Shown here: in pieces, positions 53,021-64,000 of the stretch
Position numbering within the stretch: position 1 is the first letter of the stretch
Layout: every line of letters starts with the position of its first letter
Source of the DNA: Trochalopteron elliotii
Lineage: Eukaryota > Chordata > Aves > Passeriformes > Leiothrichidae
NCBI GenBank assembly: GCA_024734555.1
Contig: JANPWX010000038.1
Coordinates: 3,983,586-4,047,585, forward strand
Length of the DNA: 64,000 bases
Direction: 5' to 3'
Position numbers and translations under genes: made by a program
The notes under the pieces: generated by a model
Told to the model about the DNA's origin: nothing
The model's input: the letters and a program-made list of their open reading frames with translations, nothing else
Database searches by the model: none

Positions 53021-56000
53021 CTGGAAGACAAAATAAAAAGAAATTAGCTTTATAAAAATCACCAGGCATAAGGTAACTGAAAAATTTCTAGTTGGCATCA
53101 AAACTTTTCCATAGGTAAATAGGAACTAGACAAGACCCTGTGGTTACTGACTGCAGATCCCAATCCTAAAAAAACACTTTTATATGCTATATGACACTGT
53201 AGACACTAAAAAGCAGTGCTTTACGAAAAAAACAAAACAGTCTTAACTTGTAAATGATGTTCTTTTGTCAAGCAACATCCACCATTCTTTAAATAGGGCT
53301 ATACAGCTAGGGATCTTTGAAGAGTTAGAAATTACAGGTTGGTAAGCTGTACAGCTTCAGTTATTAGTTATAATAGTAGCTTTTCTCAGATCAGAATGAA
53401 CACATTGAATATGTTTTCAAAAGTACTTCTTTTTTCTCCTCAGCTAGGGACACAATACTGACCTTACACTATGTTCTCTCAACACTTTTTGGGCTCTTTT
53501 TTAAAAGTATGTTCTTTTATGAAAAGTATGTGCAACAAGTGTATATCTTTTGCAATACCTGCTAATGTCACTTATGCAATCTTTGGTTAACCACTCCACC
53601 CACACCTCAGTACTATCCTCACAGAGAAGAGATCCTCAGAAGCTGCATTTCCTGCCACTGTACTATGGATACTCCTCAGTGCACCAACATGCTTATGGTA
53701 CCACAGGCATTACTACCTGTGTTTCTTCTCTCATTCAGCAGCTCGGCCAGGACACTGGAATGATTAAAAAGTCATGGCCTTGTGTGTACAAGCAGAAAAG
53801 GGTAATAAAAAGAAAAAAATCAAATTCCAAAACCTGACCACGTCAATCTCCTGCACTCATAGAGGTGCTGAAGAATGAAGCAGGGAGTTGAACGGAGGCA
53901 GAAAGAAAAAAAAATACAGGAAAAAAAATCTCAACTATGTGGGCGGAAGTTCTTTTTAACTGCCCTATAACTTTTTTTTGTGTTTTATTAGTCAGCTTTC
54001 AGTTATGTTCTGAGGATTATGCTTAGATTTTCTACTGACAAAATAAAGAGAGAAAACACATATAACCAAATTTATGGCTGAGAATCAACATAGGGGAAGT
54101 CTGTGACAATCACTGCAAGACAGATTATTGTGAATAAGTGTCTAAAGATGCATTTTTCTTATAACTGCTAAGGTAGAAAGCTAATGAAAACCACTTGCCC
54201 TTTCGTAAATCACTGTAGGTGGTAATATTATTCGTAATATTTGCTTAAGTCAGGTAGACTAACTACTTTAAAACCAAGAATGAATGGTTCCCAAGACTAA
54301 TTTAATCCTGCAAGCCTTCAGCTTTTCTCAGTGTCCTATCAACAGTTGCCAGCAATGTGCAGAAATCCTAGCAGAGATCTGTCGTCTTCCACATTAACTG
54401 CTATCCTTATCACAAAATCTTCATTCACACATATTTGCTCTTGGTCTAATAGGTTGCAGGCTTTGTTAACACCTCAGCTACTGAAGTCTGTAACAAGTGT
54501 ATTTAGTCAGAAATAACTCCCATCTTGCTTTTTAATTAGTGAAATGGCTTTTTAGTAGCTAAATATCTGAAAGTTCTTTTTAAAAATAGTCATTGCAAAT
54601 ACTGGCAAGATTCTTCATCCACAAATTGTCTCACAACTCTCTTTTGTAATAACTGATTTTAAAATAACAAGTTTGAGGACTATTTTTTTTCTATCCATGA
54701 AGTCAGAGCTCTTGACTGCATTACTCAATCATGAAATCATTTCTAGAGTTGCAAATCAAATTAATGATGAACTGATCAATGGACAATGATTTCTAGATCT
54801 GGCAGTTCAACATACGAACTTCAAAGTAAATTTGAACATTATGTAGGAGAAAGAGCATGATTTAAATAAAAGTGTTTTAAGCATCTATACCTTAGACATA
54901 AAATAATTAGAAATGTAAAATCATCTTTATAAGTTTGCAATGCTCATTTTTTAATTAGACAAGTATTTCCTTTTAACTTTGTGCAAGACAAGAGACCAAG
55001 TGCTAAATTTGTCACCACATCATTACTCCTATCTTTTATTCATCCAATAAGGTACCTGGAAAACTTCTCCATTTTTGACCTGATTCTAACACAACACTAC
55101 ACTGTCAGACAATATTTCTCCAAAGGGTCCCAAAGCACATGCAAAACGCTCTTCCAAAAGCTCTCCCAAAACTCACCAGGTAATTAAATCAACACAGATG
55201 TTCCCTGTGTGACTACATAGTGAATTAGGAACAGAGGGAACATAACTCTTTGTTTCCTGTTTTGTCTGTCCAATAGTGGTCCCACACTGGAATATGTTGC
55301 TCTGCAGGCTATTGTAAAAGCCCAAGTTGTCTCATTTTACAGTCAAAAGTCATTAGAAGACTTACCACTGGATCATATTCCCAAAGCTGATTTCCTTTTA
55401 GATGGTGGCACTTGAGCATCGTTACTGGGCCGTTAAGTTTGGATACATCTAAACACAAATCATCTGTTCGAATTTCTTTGTTGGCTGTATATGAGAAAAC
55501 CTAGACAGAAAAAGAATGAGAGGAACTGAAAAAGAACTGCTTCAACCAAGAGATTCCTGGAGTGAGGGGAAAGGGAAACACTTGGGCATTACTTCATTTA
55601 TTCCCACTACTTTTTTTCTTTTGCTTTCTGTTCCCTTCATAATAGTGAGGCATGGGAAGACTTTAAAATTTGGTTTTTTGGGGAACAAGTATAAACACAA
55701 TCACAAGCTGTTCAATCAAAACAGACTTTTTTTGAATTGAAGATTGCTTGCTGTGAAGGAACAGGAGAATCTCCAAACACAGGTAATCTCTGTTTATGTG
55801 AAAACAATTCAAGAACCATTAAGAAAGTAGAACAAAAAAACCAGATCAAAAATAAATCCCACAACTGACAGCCAGAAAAAGATATATTTAAAATGTATTT
55901 CAGGCACAGGCATGCTTGTTTTCTTTTTTTTTTTTTTTTGGTAACAATGCCAGTAAGGAGTTCTAACCAGAATGCATTTCCAAAGAACCTACAGGAGATG

Positions 56001-57527
56001 AAGTCTAGCTCACAGCAGTATTTTCCTCCCATGATTTTTTTTTTTGACTTTAAAGTTGATCTAAAATGTATTGCAATCAAGCCTGAAAAACATACAAGCA
56101 GAAACCACCACCAAATCTTCTCATGCATTTCCTCTTACAGGCACTTTCTTTAATGAGGGTTTCCTAAGTATATTTTGAAGATAACTACTGAAGACATCCA
56201 AGAATTGTCCCAATGAGCAGTAGCATCTCAAATATTATATTTGAGCAGTAGTATCTCAAATTCAATACATTAACAAAATTCCTTTTTAAAAATTGTCACC
56301 TGATTGCCACCCATTCCATGGCAGTTAAAGATTCCAACTTTCTCATTTTCTTTTCTTGCCATGTTATCCAGACATTGATTTGTCTCCACATTTCTTATCT
56401 AGGAGGGAAAAAGAGCATGTCAAAGGCTGATATTTTGAGAAGAGAATTAGGTCCATATCAAACCACAGTGGAATCACTTCTCTCCATACACCAGAGGTTA
56501 TGTGAAATAAATGACTCATATTAACAATGAGGCATCACTGTCCAAGACTCAAACTCTCAAGCAAACGTTCAAGGTACCAGGATACAGAATCATGATTGTT
56601 TTTGCTTTCTTTGGGGGATCTTTCCATCTTGGGGACACTTTATGCTCAAAGACTAAGCTACAACAGAATCAACACAATTGAGCCTGCAGCCCAAAACCTT
56701 CACAAGTATGAATCCCTATATCACTATATAGTAAGCAGGCATGAATATCAAGTCTCTTGACAGTCATGAAGAAGCACATTCTGCTTAAAGTGCTTCTTTT
56801 AAAATCAACAGTACAAAATCACTTCACAAAAAACTTGATATTTAGTTCAATGTGTCTTGTAGAGGAGATGATGCCTACTTATTTAGGACAGCATCACCTG
56901 TACTATTCCTACAGTTAAAAAGGTTGAAGAAAAAAGAGAAATGCCCAGCAGGGCTTAGGGGTCACTAGAATTTGCTGGTCACTGGTGAGGGTTCTGGGGG
57001 TAAAGTTCAGAACAGCTTTTAGGCAAAGACTTTGCCTGACCTAGTATAGCTTCCAAGCAAAACTTCAGTCATACTCTATGTAGAGAATGTAATACAGAAA
57101 GTTATGCACAACTACATTTCTGAAGGAATATCTCTAAAGCCATTTGTATGACATTTTGCACTGTAGTAGAAAAAAAGGAAAACATTCAAATTACAGTACT
57201 GTATCCCAAAGTTCAGCTGTCTGCCTCACTGAGAAGCCAGATCTGTCATTCTACACGTGACAGAAACACAGGTGCAAGATAGTTGGACTTTGCTGGAGAC
57301 AACTTGTTTGCTCTATTCAGTTCAAACACAACTTACTGCACAATGTACTTTACAGAGGGAAGATGAATATGAAAGATAAAATCTTACCTCTCCCAGAGAA
57401 AAGTAATGGCGTGGAATTTGGGAATCAGGATAAACATTCTCCAGATACCAGGAGAAAGGCTTGCACTGGAGCTTGCGCCTTAGCCCAAGTCGTGATGATA
57501 TGTCCCCATAATCAACTTTAGTAACTC
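52874..57527 (-). CDS. GALNT1: GALNT1, C-terminal part of the coding sequence (four joined exons; 5' part lies beyond the window)
   Basis: This Golgi type II membrane enzyme transfers GalNAc from UDP-GalNAc to Ser/Thr of proteins, the first step of mucin-type O-glycosylation. Seen here: exons 57527-57388, 56398-56300, 55500-55366 and 53020-52874 splice in frame (phases 2, 0, 0, 0) to give 172 complete codons and TGA. The segment begins with the end of the catalytic domain or linker ([12 protein letters not shown], then [13 protein letters not shown]). It continues with a ricin-B-type lectin domain of three repeats: CLDNMARK...[13 protein letters not shown]...NQLWEY and CLDKATEE...SQQWLL. It ends in NVTLPEIF. 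The length fits residues ~388-559 of a 559-residue family member. The ending separates it from GALNT13, which as I recall it ends differently. The transmembrane anchor, DxH and the rest of the catalytic core are encoded upstream of the window. Recognition is from memory of the family, not from a search. Confidence 0.95.
53021..55365 (-). other. GALNT1 intron between lectin repeats beta and gamma
   Basis: A 2,345-bp GT-AG intron with donor GTAAGT and acceptor TCTTCCAG. It is AT-rich unique sequence. No repeat, RNA gene or extra coding exon was recognised. The open frame at 53,550-53,837 on the plus strand has no ATG near its start and no recognisable similarity. Confidence 0.85.
55366..55500 (-). 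CDS. GALNT1: GALNT1 coding exon: lectin repeat beta
   Basis: The 135-bp phase-0 exon encodes 45 residues, starting [14 protein letters not shown] and ending NQLWEYDPV. The acceptor is CTTTTTCTGTCTAG and the donor GTG|GTAAGT, both good. It contains the beta-repeat CLD motif (CLDVSKLNG), a second Cys in LKCHHLKG to pair with it, and the QLW motif. GC3 is 16 of 45 codons (36%), in line with the AT-rich surroundings. Confidence 0.95.
55924..55939 (+). repeat. T16 homopolymer
   Basis: Sixteen T inside a GALNT1 intron. Confidence 0.9.
56214..56261 (+). repeat. 20-bp direct repeat, one mismatch, in a GALNT1 intron
   Basis: TGAGCAGTAGCATCTCAAAT (56214-56233) recurs at 56242-56261 with one C-to-T difference. 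The period is 28 bp and the repeat lies about 40 bp inside the intron from the lectin-alpha exon donor. Confidence 0.85.
56300..56398 (-). CDS. GALNT1: GALNT1 coding exon: lectin repeat alpha
   Basis: The 99-bp phase-0 exon encodes 33 residues, from [16 protein letters not shown] to NCHGMGGNQ. It starts after the acceptor TTTCCCTCCTAG. It carries the CLD motif of the alpha repeat, whose Asp is known in this family to contribute to GalNAc recognition. The QxF/W motif of the repeat is split across the next junction (Q|VF). The donor CAG|GTGACA departs from consensus at +4 to +6, making it the weakest donor of the visible exons. GC3 is 12 of 33 codons (36%). Confidence 0.95.
56399..57387 (-). 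other. GALNT1 intron upstream of the lectin alpha exon
   Basis: A 989-bp GT-AG intron with donor GTAAGA and acceptor CCCTCCTAG. It is AT-rich unique sequence and no feature was recognised inside it. Confidence 0.85.
57388..57527 (-). CDS. GALNT1: GALNT1 coding exon: end of catalytic domain / linker to lectin domain
   Basis: The 140-bp exon starts with two bases of a split Gly codon (phase 2) after the acceptor TTTCTTTTTCAG and ends at GAG|GTAAGA. It encodes 46 further codons, from [18 protein letters not shown] through [16 protein letters not shown] to HYFSLGE. In this family the segment closes the catalytic domain and leads into the lectin domain. GC at third positions is about 43% (20 of 46). 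The preceding exon should end in ...ISP plus one G of the split codon; I could not find it to the right of this exon in the window. Confidence 0.95.
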
Positions 57528-60017
57528 CTGAAAAAGAAAGGAAGCTGCATTCAATTGCTGTCAATAAAAATAATTTAATTCTACTTCATAACAAAGCCCA
57601 TCAGTACAATTCACTACTTCCATGAAAGGCTTTCTCTTTAAAAAAGTCACCTCTATACAAAGGGTTTTTTTGCTTAATATAGCATTATGCTGTTTATACT
57701 CAGACAGAACAAGACCCGTCTGTCAAGACCTGTGACTTCTTTTTCCACAAACAGATAGAATTGCTACATCTGGGCTGTGCATGACAATTTCTCATCTGTA
57801 GTTTGTGGAACAATTTGAATGTAGTTACTTACTAAGTTAATGGAGGAGAAAGACTGAAACTTTTATAGGCACTAATGCCATTCTATCCCCAGTGGTAACT
57901 GGAGTGCATATCTATGCAGCATAACACAGCAGTCTCCTTCCATGGAGCAAGCAGAATTCCAATTTAATTTATTTCTGTAAGCCAGGTACCACCTGCTGGA
58001 CTCTTCATCATCTATCTAACTGCACAAAAAAGCAGGCAGAAAGCAGCCTTCATACAGAGCACTAAACCTTAAATAATTCAGCATTTTGTTCAATATAACC
58101 GCAGCGTTTGCAGGAAGTATGTTCACCATTATGACTTATCATTTTTTGTGGTAGTTTGCTTGCCTTTTTATTCCTTTGCTCCTCATTTATCAAAGTGCAC
58201 CTTCTTCCTGTATCTTCCCACTCCTTTATGGTTGCTTTAATTCCTTCTGAAAATTAATTTGTGCAAGTCCCATCTGCAGATGGGTTGAGGATGGTGTGCA
58301 TGAACAGCAGATATTTTTGCTTCACCCTAATTCAGCACTATTTTAATTAATATTCCATTGATAATAATAATGAATAATAGTAGGATAATTTCTACTTTTC
58401 AAGCATCACGTCTTTTTTCTATTTCCCACACCACACTCCATATCACACAGGTCAAATGCAGTACACTACAAAAAAACCCAAACCAAAGAAAAAGAACAAA
58501 AACTGGCCCCAGCTATTTAAATTCCCCAACAGACTACAAATATGGCTCAGCTGGCCACCTCACTACAGATCTCAGCTGCACACATTTTTCAGAAATCTCT
58601 CCACTTGGAGGACTGAGAGTTACCTCTAAAATTCTTGACCTTGGAAAGAGTTTGATACATTCTTAAACTGGCATACTGTGTATTAAATGGACTTGCCAGC
58701 AGATGGTGTCTTTCTACTCAATTGAGACAGATAATTGGATCAAACTTTAGCTGTCTGTAAATGGCAATGAAAAACACAATTTCAATATTCCAGAAAGAAA
58801 AAATGTTAGACAGGTTTTAAGGCTTTTTTTTTTTAAATTAAGGACTTTATTTTAACAAATATATTGGAAAGCTATACTGGTAAGGGCATGACAGCAAAAG
58901 AAATCTTTGTATAAAATCCCAGAAAACTTCTGTCTGGGCTTTCAAGTCACAAAAGAAATCCCAGAACCAAGAAATACAAGACAAATTTAAAAAAACCCAA
59001 CAAACCAATCCAGCCACAGAATGCTGTTCTATCTACATAAAAGCAAATATTTGCTCTACAAGAAAAGCAACACCCTCTCAAAAGCTAATTTAAGAACAGA
59101 AAGGTTCCGACCACAGCTAAGTGCTGGATTCTTCATTTTTCAGTGATGAAAAGGCAGCTGATGGATGAAACAGTTATCATGTCATTCTCACAACAACCTT
59201 AAAACACTCAAAACATACTCAGGTTGCTACACTGACTTCCTGAAAACAGCACTGTTAAGGCTTTGTCACATCACTGAATGGCAATAAGAATTAAAGTCAC
59301 ATCCATAAATAATTAAATGTAAAGTGAGACTTAATAGCATACAAGCACACTGTTTCTTAAAGTAGTTTTAAATGTCACCACGCACAAAAAAACCTGCCAG
59401 CTGTTTTTTCTCTGTTACACTGTATGCCATTAAACCATTTTTATTCGGAAAGGTTTTTAAAAAATCCTCTCTGTAGTCAGGTCTGCACCAAACCATGCAC
59501 AAAGACAACAGTCAGAAGCAGGTGAGCAGATGGACTGAAGAGCAGAACAGGTAGAGTGGCCTTAAAGGTGTCCTCTAGTAAAGCTGAATTATTCTGTTTC
59601 CAAGATTTCTGGTACCTTATCAATATTACTCTACATCAGCTTGAGTATTTCTATCCAGTGCAGCATCTGTTACCTTCAGGGAATTTATTTTGGGGGGAAA
59701 AAAAGAATGGAAGAAAACAAGGAAAACTGCAGCAAAGTATAAAGCATACCAAAAATTAGGTACAGGTTTAAATCATTATTTCCTCCACAGATCAGTAAAA
59801 TTTGTACGCATACCGACAACAGTGACATACATATAAGCTTCTAGGGGGTTTGGACATTTTTTCAAATGCTCAGCTAAAAAACAAAACCAAACCAAACTGC
59901 AGAACACAAATTAGATCAGATTTCCTCCGAGGAGACAATTACGCCAGATTCCAAAGGTATGTGCATCATGAGGATTGACAGTCATGTCCACTTGTTTTTT
60001 CAAGCCTTTGGTGAATT

Positions 60018-60042
60018 AAAAAAAAAAAAAAAAAAAAAAAAA
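60018..60042 (+). repeat. A25 homopolymer
   Basis: Twenty-five consecutive A followed by GGAAAAAAAGG, abutting the 3' end of the minus-strand CR1 at 60,057. It is the longest homopolymer noticed in the window. Confidence 0.9.
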
Positions 60043-60056
60043 GGAAAAAAAGGAAA

Positions 60057-60217
60057 GAATCATAGAACTACAGAATGGTTCGGGTTGTAAGGACCTTCAG
60101 GACCATCACATTCCAGCCCCTCTGCCATGGGCAGGGACACTTTCCTCTGTACCAGGCTGCTCAAAGGTGCATCTAACCTGACCTTGAACATTTTCAGGGA
60201 TGGGGCGTCCACATCAC
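60057..60217 (-). mobile_element. CR1 LINE, 3' end fragment
   Basis: Read on the plus strand, the block begins AATCATAGAAC, passes through CTGCCATGGGCAGGGACAC and ends near AGGGATGGGGCGTCCAC. This is the reverse complement of the well-known CR1 3' end, so the element points along the minus strand. It keeps only about 160 bp, as expected for 5'-truncated CR1. An A25 run lies just beyond its 3' end. Identification is by memory of the consensus. Confidence 0.9.
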
Positions 60218-63200
60218 ACAAACCAGAAATAGTATTTAATAAACCTTGCTACTGTTGCCTTTATTTGACCATAACTACATTTTTCCTCAACCTCCCTGCC
60301 CCCAACCTTAATTACATTTAAAAGTTTGGGCCTCCCTGATGATTCTATTTGTCACACAGCTTGCTGTTTAGCTGTGGGACAATCACATGCTTTTTTTTCC
60401 AGACACATGCTTGAAAACATACTCAAAATATAAATATTGGTAATGCAAAAAACATCTACTTCTACTTCAACTACTGCAAAAATCATCCAGCCACAACAGC
60501 ACCAGCCGTGTTGCAACAATTGTGCCATCCTCAAAATTTTAGGAGTTGAAGATTTCTGTGCTCAAGTTTAATGTGTGGCAATATATTTATGCTAAACTCC
60601 TTTGAAAAAAATAGCATGTGGTTATCATCATGATTATAAATTGCTCAGTCATTTTCAAAAGCAGGGTATGCAAACTATTTCATCTAAATCTAGTCTTCAG
60701 ATAAAAATAATGTAACTTGTTTTTATTTAGTATTATGAAACTCTATAAGCAATAATAATTGAAAACCAATTTGAAAAGCTACATTCTTTGCATTCCCAAT
60801 TAATGCTAATACGGATTAGTAGCTGAACACAAAACCACATGCAAACATTTAGCATGTACTTTGAACATAGGCTTAGCTACACTGCAACATGTGGACTCAG
60901 TCCCTCCTCTGTCCTCTCTATCAAACATAAATAATGTTTTCCAGTTTCAGGCTCTACATACTGAACCTTGACTTACTGTGCCTGGCTAGAGACCAGGTGA
61001 TTAGATATGAGGCCTATGGATCCAGTTTTCAGGATAACACACCTCTGTCTCTGTCTAGATGATTCCTGCTTAGGTAATTCCACAGTGCTGTTTTTTCAGG
61101 CTGCCTGCCCACTTAGTCCCAGGGCAAAACACCTTCTGGGTACATCCCAAAATACATCTCAGAATATACCCTTTGGGACAAAGCTGTTCAGCCTAATGCT
61201 TTGCAGCTGCTGCTGCCAAAGGGGCAAGTTTCCCTTGCTCACCTTCAGATTCCTGCTGCACTTCCTGTGCTGGTTTCTAACTTAACCCCGGGGAGCCAGC
61301 CCACAGGAGAAACAACCCTGACAAATCCAGCAAGTCATGGAAGCAGTTGATGCAGATGAAGGATCAGCAGGTGAGGGGAGGTAAAGTCCTATTACCTGCC
61401 ATGAAAAGCAAGGCACTCCCCCTCACAGCAACCTGTGATGGTGAGACAGGCATCACCATCTCGTGAGGCCTCCTCATCTTGGACAAAACAGTTCAACTCT
61501 TTTAGCCTGGAGAAAGTGATGAAAAACCAGCACTAGAAATAAAGAAGTGGCAGAGTCCACAGAAAGAATGACTGGAGCCAGGAAACAGATTGTTCACACG
61601 CTGGATTTGTTTTCTGAAAGCCAAAGGGAAAATGGTCTGGGAAACAGGCCCTTGGTGGAACACAGGACTGTGAGGAAAGCTAGCAGCTAATGAGAAAGGC
61701 CAGCAGCCAGTGCCTGCACTGCTGGGGAGGAGAGCTGCTGCCTGCAAAGAGACAGGCTTGGTTCTGGCTGAGCAGCAGCTGCAACAAGTTCCTGCCCAAC
61801 CTCCATCTGCACCTAACAACTCCTAAGCAGAGGGATGGCTTCTAAAATGCACACAAGCTTAAAACAGACAAGCAGCAGTTTCTACTGGGCTATACTTAAA
61901 AAAGAAGGAAAGGATTACAGGCTTACTTTTCAAGAGGGCAGCTTTCCATTTAACTACATTACATCAATAGAAAAAAATCTCTTGAGTTCCTATCATTCAA
62001 GCAGTAAGACTTTTTTTCCCAGACAACACAGATTACATGAAATGGGAAAGCTACCTGAGAATCTTACATTTGCTTTCCTGGATGAATCCCTCTGTGATTC
62101 ACTATCTTAGGGGAACAGAAAGAAAATATAAAGGAGGAAAAAAGTATCTTGTTAGCTAGGCTCAGTGATGCTTGTCAGTATATTATCTCCTTCAAAATCC
62201 AATTTTTTTGCATCCATATCAACTAGCGAGAAAAATCCCAGGTGCACAGAGGATTGCTTGTTTTCCTCATTCATCAGCACCCAAGGTTTGCAAACCAGTA
62301 TCAGCCTAAGAATCCTCACCTTGCTCCTTGCAAGGACTTTTGACACTGTCACAGTAATACTGAAAGCACACATTTGTATAGCAAACAGTTTCAAAGGCTG
62401 CATGCACACTGTGTTCTGCCTGAGGATTACTATACCAGCATTCTGTAAGAACTACACATTTAACTTTTTATTTTAGAAGGACATCTGGAAAAGCTCAGTG
62501 AGCCAAGCTAGCAGAGATTCACTGAGTTCCTAAACAACTAATGCCCACAAGAGATTTACTGAAACCTGTACTGATGCTATTTGTTGTCAATGGGTAAAAT
62601 CACAGCCTGCAACACTCAGCTAAGATTGGAGATACCAGAATTACAAGAATGAAGTGTTTGTGAACTTCCCAAAACAGTAATCTGTGTTAGTTAATATCTA
62701 TTGGCTCTCACAACTTATGTGGATTTGGGGGGAATGAGAGGCATGAGTGGCTCTGAGTACATTTGTGTTTTCATTCTCTGAACAACAGATTTCCATCAGA
62801 GCTAAAAGAATGACCCACAGTCATACTGGGCATTCTCCTCACAGCCCCAGGCAACAAATCAATTTCAGAATAACCCAACTTATTCAGATACAATATTATC
62901 CTATTTTCGAGACACTTGCAAATGCTGGCATCGAACCTCAGTGCACGGTCAATACGGTCATGGGGACACAAACGAGAGCGTGTGACAGGCGGCAGGTGCA
63001 GATGCTCCAAGAGCAGCTTGGCTGGAGCACATCCCTATCCAACAATCACTCAGCCCATTAGCATACAAATTATGCAGACATGCATCTTTTGAAAGGAAAG
63101 AAAAATATACAGTGCAGTTACAGATAATTGCTTGACTTACTTTTCACCATTTCAGAATTTTTACTGTCTTTGGAGAATGTAGGCATATTCTACAATACTG

Positions 63201-64000
63201 CAATGCTATGAAAGTCCTACCAAAAACCCCCAATCCTACAAAATTCAAGGAGTGTAACTCCTTTTGTAGCTTATGTTTACTGCACAAAATGGAAGGAATA
63301 TAGAGGTGATATATAAAGTAACAGAACCTTATCATGGCTTATCAGTAATTTAGATTTTTAAAAGAATTTGGTTATTTTTTATAATTAGGTCTTCCTGCAA
63401 CTTTGTACCTTTTAAAATCTAGCTTGACATGGATGTATAGCAGCAATCTTTACCAAAAAAGGCTGCACCTATTTATATACAATTTTTCTTAATATTTATG
63501 CATGTTCATATTTGAATTCATAATGCTGTATTAATTACACAACAGGGCAATAACGATAAGCTGTTAGCTTCTGATTTCACCTAAAAAAGCTTTGAATAGT
63601 AGCAAGACCTTTTTTTAAATTAAGTCTTACACAGTCTCATTTGAGTAAAGCATTCTTTTAAGACAAAACCACCATAAATCTGCATTGTCAGTTGCTCTCA
63701 CAAGCATCTGTAAAGCCCACAAACTAAAATTTGACACTGTTCAGACTCATATTACATTGCATTACAGCTTTTAAATGTCAATAATAATGCAGGCTTAATA
63801 AGCAGGTCATAAGGAAATAATAGTTTTAAAGAAATTTCTTTGGAAAAACAGATGTGGCATATAAAACTACCACTTAGTACATAAAACCTAATGTCCCGAG
63901 TATTTAGAAAGGTTGGCTGTTGCTACCCGAAGTTTCTTTTTTATATAACAATAAAAAGAACCTGTAGTTGAAAGTAATAATTCAATATTTCCCATGCTTC

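Larger units (their letters stand above)
55501..56299 (-). other. GALNT1 intron between lectin repeats alpha and beta
   Basis: A 799-bp intron with donor GTGACA and acceptor CTGTCTAG. It holds a T16 run (55,924-55,939) and a near-perfect 20-bp direct repeat close to the donor (56,214-56,261). Nothing coding was recognised. Confidence 0.85.
57528..64000 (-). other. GALNT1 intron, 3' part (runs off the right edge)
   Basis: Sequence upstream of the exon at 57,527 on the minus strand. I looked for the preceding family exon (ending in a segment like WMDEFKNFFYIISP) and did not find it, so the intron probably continues past 64,000. It contains a CR1 3' end (60,057-60,217), an A25 run (60,018-60,042), a GC-richer block at about 61,200-61,830 and a local CpG cluster at 62,907-62,992. 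The rest is AT-rich unique sequence. Confidence 0.7.

Noticed and set aside
62925..62945. TTCGA/TCGAA-like words resembling a tRNA T-loop.
   Set aside because: No acceptor stem, D-loop GG or anticodon arm can be arranged around it. No tRNA was found anywhere in the window.

Overview
The window reads as vertebrate nuclear DNA, most likely from a bird. It has long AT-rich noncoding stretches, depleted CpG, a multi-exon gene with GT-AG introns, and CR1-type LINE fragments as the only recognisable interspersed repeats. No Alu, B1 or L1-like elements were seen. A reptile cannot be excluded, because CR1 is shared; repeat scarcity and compactness favour a bird. No bacterial, viral or plasmid content was seen.

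Only one protein-coding gene can be supported: the 3' end of GALNT1 (polypeptide N-acetylgalactosaminyltransferase 1) on the minus strand. Four exons at 57,527-57,388, 56,398-56,300, 55,500-55,366 and 53,020-52,874 join in frame. They give the last 172 complete codons, which are the end of the catalytic domain or linker and the whole ricin-B-type lectin domain with three CLD...QxW/F repeats. The stop codon lies at 52,876-52,874. The 3' UTR runs leftward, probably to about 51.85 kb. The upstream coding exons were not found before position 64,000, so at least 6.4 kb at the right end is one intron. The annotated part of the gene is therefore about 12 kb.

The left 51.8 kb is the downstream flank of GALNT1 and holds no gene that I can support. 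The open frames there are short, mostly lack an ATG, and match no family I recognise. This flank contains degraded CR1 copies (about 13.0, 28.6, 30.0-30.7 and 47.6 kb) and a perfect five-unit interstitial telomeric repeat at 18,195-18,224. It also has two canonical G-quadruplex motifs (6.56 and 32.32 kb), a perfect 10-bp hairpin (44.2 kb), a 13-bp inverted repeat (23 kb), and several exon-like segments bounded by good splice sites that could belong to noncoding transcripts. AT-rich, homeobox-motif-bearing stretches (7.4-8.0, 10.6-11.0 and 16.1-17.0 kb) look like candidate conserved noncoding elements, but this is a reading impression only.

No new multi-gene system was found. The most informative items are the interstitial telomere tract, the sharp GC3 rise in the terminal GALNT1 exon, and the candidate unannotated exons.
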